From NCBI GenBank assembly GCA_964392085.1, contig CAYMOV010000030.1, positions 1-27,283 on the forward strand: a stretch of DNA of 27,283 bases, written 5' to 3'. The notes beneath the pieces were generated by a model. It was not told the DNA's origin. It worked only from the letters and a program-made list of their open reading frames with translations, and ran no database searches. The position numbers and the translations under genes were made by a program. This DNA is from CAYMOV01 sp964392085. Lineage in GTDB: Bacteria > Oederibacteriota > Muellerivitia > Muellerivitales > Muellerivitaceae. Positions 15,156 to 21,513 of this stretch are shown in pieces (positions within the stretch are counted from its first letter, which is position 1; the number at the start of each line of letters is the position of its first letter).

Positions 15156-16190
15156 ATGCAAATCGCCCTCCTCCGCCTCGACCGGATCGGTGACTTCGTC
15201 CTGGGCATCCCGGCCTACCGGGCCCTCCGGAAGAAATACCCCGACGCGCGCATCACGGTGCTGGTCCCCTCGGACATCGGCAACCTAGCCGAGGCTTGCC
15301 CCTATTTCGACGAGGTGGTCCTGTTCGACGCCCATTGGCTCATGCCCGGTTACCCCGCGATCGCCCGCTGGGCCTCCGCCCTCAAGCTGGTCCGGTACCT
15401 GCGCTCCCGCAAATTCGACCAGGTCCTGGACTTCCGCTATCAAAGCCAAATGGACCCCCTGGTCACCGCCCTATCGGGCGCCGCGGTCCGGGCCGGTTTC
15501 GCCCTCGGCATCGGGAAGGCTGGGCTCACGCATTCAGCTCCGTTGCCGGATGTCGGCACCCACCAGGTCGAACGGAACCTCCTTTTGCTGGACACCCTCG
15601 GCATCCCCCGGGACGGCGACCACCTTGAGATGTGGGTTTCGGAACGGGACCGCAAGACCGCCTTGGCCCACCTCCCCAAACAGGAAAGCCTGCCCAACGT
15701 GCCCCGCGTCGCTGTGCACGTAGGCGCCGCCACGCCCTCCAAGAAGTGGAACGAGGACGCCTTCACGTCGCTCCTCCACGAACTGCACGCCACGACCCAG
15801 GCGGACCTGGTCCTTTTGGGTTCCGCGGCGGACACGTCCTTCGCCCACGAGATCCTCGACGACCTCAAGGTCCCCGTGGTGAACCTATCGGGAAAGCTGT
15901 CGTTGAGGGAGATGGCGGCGGTGCTCCGGGAATGCCGCCTCTTCATCGGCTGCGACACGGGACCCGCCCACCTCGCGGCGGCCTGCGGCATCCCGGTGGT
16001 GAGCCTGTTCTCGGCGGCCAACGAACCGGAGGTCTGGGCCCCGAGGGGGAGCCAGGTGCGGGTGATCACGAAGAAGCCCGAGTGCGCGCCCTGCCGGTCG
16101 CACCAATGCCTACGCAAGGATGGGTATTTCTGCATGAATGAGATCAGCGTGGAGGAAGTGGTCGATGCGGCGGGGGAACTGCTGGTATAA
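15156..16190 (+). CDS. Glycosyltransferase family 9 (ADP-heptose:LPS heptosyltransferase-like)
   Basis: The product is 344 residues with both GT-B halves of the GT9 family. The N-terminus is MQIALLRLDRIGDFVLGIPA, matching the 'i..R...iGD.vl..P....l...p' signature. It continues ALRKKYPDARITVLV and later FDQVLDFRYQ. The C-terminal half has VAVHVGAATPSKKWNEDAF, LVLLGSAAD, VNLSGKLSLREMAAVL and the donor-site string FIGCDTGPAHLAAACGIPVV. A cysteine-rich end (CAPCRSHQC and YFC) is common in this family. Such enzymes add heptose or related sugars to lipopolysaccharide core or other acceptors at the inner leaflet, consistent with a Gram-negative envelope. The sugar cannot be read from sequence. It follows the M48 gene by 72 bp without an obvious ribosome binding site. 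Confidence 0.92.
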   Translation: MQIALLRLDRIGDFVLGIPAYRALRKKYPDARITVLVPSDIGNLAEACPYFDEVVLFDAHWLMPGYPAIARWASALKLVRYLRSRKFDQVLDFRYQSQMDPLVTALSGAAVRAGFALGIGKAGLTHSAPLPDVGTHQVERNLLLLDTLGIPRDGDHLEMWVSERDRKTALAHLPKQESLPNVPRVAVHVGAATPSKKWNEDAFTSLLHELHATTQADLVLLGSAADTSFAHEILDDLKVPVVNLSGKLSLREMAAVLRECRLFIGCDTGPAHLAAACGIPVVSLFSAANEPEVWAPRGSQVRVITKKPECAPCRSHQCLRKDGYFCMNEISVEEVVDAAGELLV

Positions 16191-16234
16191 GTCGTTTCTT
16201 CATATTGTTTAAAGCTAACCGCCATCCGCTGCTG

Positions 16235-16546
16235 TTATCTGGGGCCGTCGAAGGTCATGAACTGCAGTCCACAGCAACGCTCCGCCGTCCAAACCACCTT
16301 GGCGAACACCTGGACGGGCTTTTCCTCGAACATCTGGAAGTCGAGCTTGACCACGGTGGAGAGGGGGATCGGTTTGGCGGTCTCGATCTTGATTCCGCCC
16401 TGGCTGATATCGCGCGAACGGCAGACTTCTGGGCGATGGACGCCCTTCGGACGGGCGGAGGTCGTCGAGTCCTGGTGCCAGACCTCGACGCGCCGCTCGA
16501 ACTTGCAACGCTTATGAACGCGCTTGTCGGTAAGTGTTGTATCCAT
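16235..16546 (-). CDS. PilZ domain protein (probable c-di-GMP receptor)
   Basis: A stand-alone PilZ domain of 103 residues from ATG 16546. An in-frame extension to 16639 is possible but reads less like protein. The two c-di-GMP motifs are present: RxxxR as R9-V-H-K-R13 near the N-terminus, and D46-x-S48-x-x-G51 in RDISQGGIKIE. The remainder (TVVKLDFQMFEEKPVQVFAK and AERCCGLQF) fits the beta-barrel. Such proteins sense cyclic di-GMP and alter motility, exopolysaccharide synthesis or secretion through protein contacts. It is transcribed toward the convergent GT9 gene, 44 bp away, and lies 171 bp downstream of the heme operon on the same strand, with which it has no obvious functional link. Confidence 0.85.
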   Translation of the reverse strand: MDTTLTDKRVHKRCKFERRVEVWHQDSTTSARPKGVHRPEVCRSRDISQGGIKIETAKPIPLSTVVKLDFQMFEEKPVQVFAKVVWTAERCCGLQFMTFDGPR

Positions 16547-16717
16547 ATCTGGAATGACATTCTGCGCCGTTGTTTCGTCCTTGTAAAGTCTTTGGCCGGC
16601 CGGCGTTGTCGTGTGAAGTCTTGTGACACAGGCCTGCAAAATATTTTCGGCGGTAAATCCTGAATGGTTGATGGTTCAACCACAAGCGGCATCGTGAAGA
16701 CGGATCAATGAAACCGC

Positions 16718-18130
16718 TTAAAGGCCCTGGCTCGGGCTTATCCAGGATTTTTCCGCGGCGGCCTCACCCGAGGCGATGCAGTCCGGGATTCCCGAACCCG
16801 ATAAGCCGTTGCCCGCCAAGAATAAACCGGGTGACTCAGATGCCTTGAAGCGCATCCGCTCGGCGCGGCTCACATGACCCGGTTGGTAGAACGACATGCA
16901 GGACTTATAGCGTGTGAGTTTGGTGAGGACGGGTTCGCCCTCGATCTTCAGGACCCGCGCGATTTCCGCGTAGACCTTCTTCAAGACCGCTTCCTCGCCT
17001 TCGGTGTTCAGCTTCTCGGCGGCTTCGCGTCCCAGGAAGGCCCGGAGCAAAACGTGGCCCTCGGGGGTTCGCCCCGCGAACTTCTGGCTGGAGTAGGTAC
17101 AGCCCAGGAGCAGTTTGCCCTCCCGCTCAGGTACCACGAAGCCGAAGCCGTCCAAGGGCCGCTTAACCTGTTCCTTCTTGAATCCCAGGTTCCAGGTGGC
17201 GGAATCGTGGGCGGGGACGCCTTGGAGCAATGGGGACCACTCGCTGTCCAGGGGCGATAAGAGGGTAAGCATCTTGGCGGGCTGGAGGGCCAGGACCAGG
17301 GCGTCGGCGTTCAGGGTTTGGGACCCCAGGGTCAGGTCCCAGGTGCCGTCGCCTTTCTTGGCCAAGGCGGTCACCGGTTGCCCCGGGAGGATGGCTCCGG
17401 GAGGGAGACGGGCGATCAGGGCGTCCGCCAGGGTGCGGATGCCATTCTTAAAGGAGACGAACAGCGAATAGCGCGCGCCGCTGGCCTTGGCGGAACCCGC
17501 CACCCGTTTATGGGCCATGGCCTTGAGGAGTGAGCCGTACTTGCGTTCCATGTCCCGGAACCTGGGCAGGCACGCGTTCAAGCTGAGGCGCTCGGGGTCG
17601 CAGTTATAGACCCCGCCCAAGAGCGGTTGCGCCAGGGCGTCGAGGACTTCCCGCCCCAGGCGGCGCCGCACGAAGGCCCCGATGCTTTCGTCCTCCACGT
17701 CGGTCCGCTTCGGCACCAGGGGCTCGAGCGCCGCGCGGAGTTTGCCCCAGGGGGACAGGAGACGGGTGGTCACCAACGGCCATAGGCGGGTGGGGGCCAG
17801 CAGGTAAAACCCCTCGGGGATGGGCTCCAGCCTGTCCTGATGGAGGATGAAGGACTGGGAGAGCTGGGGGTTGGTGCCGATCAACTCGCCCTCCAGACCG
17901 AGGCGCTTCACCAAGGCCATGCCGGCGGGCTTCTCGGTGATGAAACAGTCGGGCCCGCCCTCCATCACGAAACCGTCCTGATGGAATGTTTCCAATACGC
18001 CGCCGGGGGCGGGGGCCTCGTCTACGATCTTCAGGTCCAGGTCCCGGCCGCCCGAGAGTTCCATCAGCTTGTTCGCGCAGGCGAGGCCGCTGACCCCGGA
18101 TCCGATGATGACGATTCGGCGGGGGCTCAA
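16718..18130 (-). CDS. hemY: Protoporphyrinogen/coproporphyrinogen III oxidase (HemY/HemG-type flavoprotein)
   Basis: A 470-residue FAD-dependent oxidase. The N-terminal dinucleotide fold is RIVIIGSGVSGLACANKL (G10, G12, G15), followed by DEAPAPGGVLETF and GFVMEGGPDCFI. Later come PLLGGVYNCDPERLSLNACL and the C-terminal FAD motif FLAGNGLSGSGIPDCIASG. It removes six hydrogens from protoporphyrinogen IX, or from coproporphyrinogen III in the coproporphyrin-dependent route, at the cytoplasmic face of the membrane using oxygen as acceptor. The start is TTG 18130, sharing TTGA with the ferrochelatase stop, with AAGGA seven bases upstream; coupling is likely. The gene order hemE-hemH-hemY resembles Bacillus, where the enzyme acts on coproporphyrinogen (CgoX), so the exact substrate is open. 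Confidence 0.92.
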   Translation of the reverse strand: MSPRRIVIIGSGVSGLACANKLMELSGGRDLDLKIVDEAPAPGGVLETFHQDGFVMEGGPDCFITEKPAGMALVKRLGLEGELIGTNPQLSQSFILHQDRLEPIPEGFYLLAPTRLWPLVTTRLLSPWGKLRAALEPLVPKRTDVEDESIGAFVRRRLGREVLDALAQPLLGGVYNCDPERLSLNACLPRFRDMERKYGSLLKAMAHKRVAGSAKASGARYSLFVSFKNGIRTLADALIARLPPGAILPGQPVTALAKKGDGTWDLTLGSQTLNADALVLALQPAKMLTLLSPLDSEWSPLLQGVPAHDSATWNLGFKKEQVKRPLDGFGFVVPEREGKLLLGCTYSSQKFAGRTPEGHVLLRAFLGREAAEKLNTEGEEAVLKKVYAEIARVLKIEGEPVLTKLTRYKSCMSFYQPGHVSRAERMRFKASESPGLFLAGNGLSGSGIPDCIASGEAAAEKSWISPSQGL

Positions 18131-19083
18131 CGGTCATCCTTCTCGGCGGGTTTCCCATAGGTTTCCTCAACCAGGGAGGCCAATGTGGCGATGAAGGACG
18201 GGTGGTCGCCCACGGTGCCGGCCCGCACCATTCGGATCTCGGCCTTCTCGGCGTGCTTTTGCGCGAGGTGGTCCAGGTCGTAAAGCACTTCCACGTGGTC
18301 CACGAGGAAACCGATGGGCGCCACCACGGCTACCTGCAAACCGGCGTGGCCCCGATCCTCGAGAAATGCCCCGATGTCCGGGCCCAACCAAGGATCCTCC
18401 GGCCGCCCGCTCCGGCTCTGGAAGGCGAGGTAATAGTAAGGTACATGGACCCGTTCCATCACCGCCCGGGAGGTTTCATTCAACTGTTGGACGTAAGGCG
18501 ACTCGGCCGCCATGGATTCGGGGATGCTGTGGGCCGTGAAGATCAGTTCCACATGGCGTTTCTCATCGGAACTCAGCTTGGCCGCGGCCTCCATCACCCG
18601 ATCCGACTGGGCTTGGATGAAACCGAGCCGAAGGTGCCAGGGCGGCGGATACCGGAGGGTGGGGCGGGGAAGACCCTGGGCCTCCAGGGCGATCACGGCG
18701 TCCTGGACCCGGGCCACGTATTTGTCGTAGGAGGCCGGGCTCCGGTGTGGGGCCATGACGATGACCGTGAGGTCGGTGAAACCTTCCCGTAGGAAGGAAC
18801 CGAGCGTGTCCTGGACTCGGGGGGCGCTGTGGAGGTATCCGACCCGGACCGGCAAGGGAAGGCCCCGGGCCTCCAACAGTTTCTGGAGGGCCGTGGCTTG
18901 GCCCAGGGTCAGGCAGGTGTAGGGGGAGACCCCGCCGATGGCCTCGTATTGCTTGACCACGAGCTTCAGGCGTTCCTCGGGGATATTGCGGCCCGCGGTG
19001 ACGTCCTTCAGGAAGGGAAGGACCTCTTCGGGCTTTTCGGGCCCCCCGAACCCCACTAAGAAAACGGCGCGTTTGTCGGACAA
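18127..19083 (-). CDS. hemH: Ferrochelatase
   Basis: The product is 318 residues, the usual length for bacterial ferrochelatase. It inserts Fe2+ into protoporphyrin IX or coproporphyrin III. Recognisable segments are VFLVGFGGPEKPEEVLPFLK at the N-terminus; GGVSPYTCLTLGQA; VIVMAPHRSPASYDKY; the catalytic histidine motif IFTAHSIPESM; YYLAFQSRSGRPEDPWLGPD; and the metal-side glutamate region APIGFLVDHVEVLYDLD. There is no C-terminal membrane tail or ferredoxin-like cysteine set, so no 2Fe-2S cluster is expected. The start is TTG 19083 with GAGG seven bases upstream. It overlaps the oxidase start by 4 bp and follows the HemD-HemE gene after a 248-bp spacer rich in repeats. Confidence 0.95.
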   Translation of the reverse strand: MSDKRAVFLVGFGGPEKPEEVLPFLKDVTAGRNIPEERLKLVVKQYEAIGGVSPYTCLTLGQATALQKLLEARGLPLPVRVGYLHSAPRVQDTLGSFLREGFTDLTVIVMAPHRSPASYDKYVARVQDAVIALEAQGLPRPTLRYPPPWHLRLGFIQAQSDRVMEAAAKLSSDEKRHVELIFTAHSIPESMAAESPYVQQLNETSRAVMERVHVPYYYLAFQSRSGRPEDPWLGPDIGAFLEDRGHAGLQVAVVAPIGFLVDHVEVLYDLDHLAQKHAEKAEIRMVRAGTVGDHPSFIATLASLVEETYGKPAEKDDR

Positions 19084-19106
19084 GGAACGACCTCACGGTT
19101 TGTTGA

Positions 19107-19312
19107 ACCACCAAGCCCAGCCAAGCAAAGCCAAGGTTTCACCACCAAGCACACCAAGGGAATCCTTTTAAGGCCGACAACAACCTTGGTGAACTTGATC
19201 GTAGAAAACCGCACGCATTCAAGCTGGTGTGGGATGAAAACTCAAGCCTGCCAAGCCGTCGGGGATAAGTTTTTTGTGTTTGGCTTTAAAACTTGGTGTT
19301 CTTGGTGGTGAA
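19107..19312. repeat. CACCAAG-type intergenic repeats with a 21-bp inverted pair
   Basis: The 248-bp spacer between the HemD-HemE gene and hemH has many CCAAG/CTTGG words. The outer arms TTCACCACCAAGCACACCAA (+G, 19138-19158) and CTTGGTGTTCTTGGTGGTGA (+A, 19292-19312) are inverted copies of each other with one mismatch in 21. Between them lie about 130 bp of degenerate sequence and no gene. A run of imperfect CCAAGC units covers 19107-19137. I recall this class as a recurrent short-period intergenic repeat in environmental genomes. If transcribed, the arms could form a long stem within the hem transcript. Confidence 0.6.
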
Positions 19313-19331
19313 AAGCCGCTTTAGCTTTTCG

Positions 19332-21269
19332 TTAAGCTTTTGGGCTGTATTCGTGGACCATCTCCACCAGGGCCTTCACGTGGTCGTAGGGCGTGTCCGG
19401 CAGGATGCCGTGTCCCAGGTTGAAGATGTGGCCGGGGCGGCCAGCGGCCCGGCGCAGGACGTCCCCGGCCTGGGCCTTCAATTGGGGCAGGGGCGCGTAA
19501 AGCGCCACCGGGTCCAGGTTGCCCTGGATCGCCAGGTCGCCCAATTGGGTCCAGGCCTCATCCAACTCGATCCGCCAATCGGCCCCCACCACCTCGGCTC
19601 CCAGGTCCTTCAGCAGGTGGAAATAGGGGGCGGTCTGGGTGCCGAAATAAATGACCGGGATGCCGGGATGTTTCAATTTCAGGTCGGCCACCAGCTTTTT
19701 CAGGTGGGGGTAAACACCCTTCTCGAATAGCCCGGGGGACAGGCAACCCACCCAGGAGTCGAAAAGCTGGATCGCCTGGCACCCGGCCTCGACCTGCATC
19801 GAGAGGTACCCCGAGGTGGATTCGGCCAGCTTGGCGGAAAAGGCGTCCCAGACCTGGGGCTCGGTCATCATGAGTCGCTTAGTCTTGACGTAGTTCTTCG
19901 ACCCGCCGCCCTCGATGAGATAGGAAGCGAGCGTGAAGGGCGCCCCGGCGAATCCAATGAGGGGGATCCCGGAGGGCAGGGAAGACCGGCAAAGTTTCAT
20001 GGCCTCGGCCACGTAACCCAGGTCGGTGGCGGCGTCCACGGCGCGGACCCGGGAGAGGTCCTCGGACGAGCGGAATGGGTTGTGCAGGACCGGGCCTTCG
20101 TCCTTGGCGAACTCCAGTTTGAAACCGAGGGGTTCGGCGATCAGGAGCAGGTCGGCGAAGAGGATGGCGGCGTCCACGCCGGTCTCGGCCACGGCGTTGA
20201 CCGTGACCTCAGCGGCCAGGGCGGGAGTCTTGCAAAGTTCCAGGAACGAAACCTGTGCCCGGATCTTGCGGTAGCTTTCCTGGTAACGGCCCGCCTGGCG
20301 CATGAGCCAGACCGGCGTGCGGTCCGTCTTTTCCTTGCGGCAAGCCTTGAGGAAGAGGGACTCCGAAAGGGCGCTGGGGTTTTGGGGGACAGGTGAGGGG
20401 CCTGACATGGAGATGACCTTTCCGGCAAGGATGGATTGGAACCGCTCGGCGGTTTCCTTCACGAGAAACCCCATTTTAGGGTGATGGGGCTCCCAATCGG
20501 GGACCAAACCTTCCGCGCGGAGGGCCTCAGTGGCCATGGGCCCCACGGATCCTAGGGCGACCCGGCCCAAGGCCTGGACCACTTCCCGTTTTCGGCCCAA
20601 CGCCTCGGCCACCTGGAAAAGGTGGGTGGCCTGGACCGCCGAGGTGAACAACACCGCCCCGACTTGTCCCTCGCCGAGGGCCTCGATGGCCCGGTGGAGG
20701 GGTCCCAGGTCCGCTGGGAGTTTCCATTGATACACCGGGACGGTCAAGACCTCCGCCGCGCCCCGGTCTCGCAGGGCCTGAACCAGTTCCAGTTGGGGTT
20801 TTCCGTATTCCTGGACCGCGATCCGGAGGCCTTTCAGGCTTCGCCAACCGTCCAAGACCCCGAGGACTTCCCGCCAGGTGTTGGGCTCCGGCGCGGAAAG
20901 GGTTGGGGTCAGGTTTCGATCCGTGAGGGCCTTGGCGGATTTGGGCCCACGGACCACGAGGGCGATCTTTTCCAGGTTGAAGTTGATGTCGGCGGGGGCG
21001 ACCTTGGTTTCCCAGAGCTTCCAAAGGACCCTGGCCCCCACCCCCGTGAGGAGGATCAAGGCGTCCAGTTCTCCCCGCCGGATCTTTTCGTATAGTGAGA
21101 AAGCCCCTGGGTTCCCTTCCAACGGGACCTCTTGGAGCGCGGCGGCCAACAGGGGTACCCCCCCATGACGACGAATCAAGTCCGCGATTTCCGCGGCCTG
21201 TCGGTTTTCAAAGGCCAGGACGGTTTTTCCCATAAAACCGGCGCTAGAGGAAGAGTTCTGGGAGGACAT
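19332..21269 (-). CDS. hemDE: HemD-HemE fusion: uroporphyrinogen-III synthase plus uroporphyrinogen decarboxylase
   Basis: One 645-codon frame carries two enzymes. Residues 13-285 match uroporphyrinogen-III synthase: VLAFENRQAAEIADLIRRHG, LILLTGVGAR, IAVQEYGKPQ, AVLFTSAVQATHLFQ and LGSVGPMATEALRAEGL; it closes hydroxymethylbilane with D-ring inversion. Residues 303-645 are a complete uroporphyrinogen decarboxylase: RTPVWLMRQAGRY (R324-R328), ILFADLLL (D373), IGFAGAPFTLASYLIEG (Y450), QLFDSW, VIYFGTQTAPYF and FNLGHGILPDTP; it makes coproporphyrinogen III. The linker 283-302 is short and polar. An in-frame ATG at 20408 (M288) could give a free HemE. The gene heads the hem cluster. The start at ATG 21269 has no ribosome binding site but has TATACT immediately upstream, suggesting a leaderless message; M13 is an alternative start. 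Confidence 0.93.
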   Translation of the reverse strand: MSSQNSSSSAGFMGKTVLAFENRQAAEIADLIRRHGGVPLLAAALQEVPLEGNPGAFSLYEKIRRGELDALILLTGVGARVLWKLWETKVAPADINFNLEKIALVVRGPKSAKALTDRNLTPTLSAPEPNTWREVLGVLDGWRSLKGLRIAVQEYGKPQLELVQALRDRGAAEVLTVPVYQWKLPADLGPLHRAIEALGEGQVGAVLFTSAVQATHLFQVAEALGRKREVVQALGRVALGSVGPMATEALRAEGLVPDWEPHHPKMGFLVKETAERFQSILAGKVISMSGPSPVPQNPSALSESLFLKACRKEKTDRTPVWLMRQAGRYQESYRKIRAQVSFLELCKTPALAAEVTVNAVAETGVDAAILFADLLLIAEPLGFKLEFAKDEGPVLHNPFRSSEDLSRVRAVDAATDLGYVAEAMKLCRSSLPSGIPLIGFAGAPFTLASYLIEGGGSKNYVKTKRLMMTEPQVWDAFSAKLAESTSGYLSMQVEAGCQAIQLFDSWVGCLSPGLFEKGVYPHLKKLVADLKLKHPGIPVIYFGTQTAPYFHLLKDLGAEVVGADWRIELDEAWTQLGDLAIQGNLDPVALYAPLPQLKAQAGDVLRRAAGRPGHIFNLGHGILPDTPYDHVKALVEMVHEYSPKA

Positions 21270-21276
21270 GGGGCGC

Positions 21277-21282
21277 AGTATA
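21277..21282 (-). promoter_or_regulatory. -10 element (TATACT) giving a possibly leaderless hemDE transcript
   Basis: On the minus strand, TATACT ends seven bases before the predicted ATG at 21269, so transcription would begin at or next to the start codon. No Shine-Dalgarno sequence is present upstream of that ATG, consistent with a leaderless mRNA. No clear -35 box is visible. Confidence 0.4.
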
Positions 21283-21336
21283 GTTGGCTTTTCAGGGGTT
21301 TCTAGGATTCCAGGTTAGGTCCTGGGGAGGCATGTT

Positions 21337-21413
21337 GGAAATGGGTACCCTCACCCTCGCGGAAGAGAACCACCGACAAATCCTGTGGACTGACATAAGG
21401 GTGACCCATTTCC
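21337..21413. promoter_or_regulatory. Inverted repeat upstream of the giant surface-protein gene
   Basis: GGAAATGGGT (21337-21346) pairs with ACCCATTTCC (21404-21413). It is extended inward by ACCCT (21347-21351) and AGGGT (21398-21402) with one bulged base, giving 15 paired bases around a loop of about 46 nt. It lies in the 244-bp divergent spacer between hemDE and the gene at 21514. It could be an operator, a 5'-leader RNA structure or a short repeat. A TACAAT box at 21470-21475 would place it upstream of the start site. Nothing else was recognised in this spacer. Confidence 0.4.
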
Positions 21414-21513
21414 CTCCATTAAGATAGAAAGGCCGACCAGTTGGGCCGTCTAAAGTTTGGGGTTGGGGTACAATGACTGATGCCCGGTTAACCTTGGAAC
21501 GGGGTTTTGCTTT

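Noticed and set aside
19084..19331. Small RNA gene or riboswitch in the hem spacer
   Set aside because: The sequence is made of simple CCAAG-type repeats and no known riboswitch core was recognised; a plain repeat explanation is enough for now.
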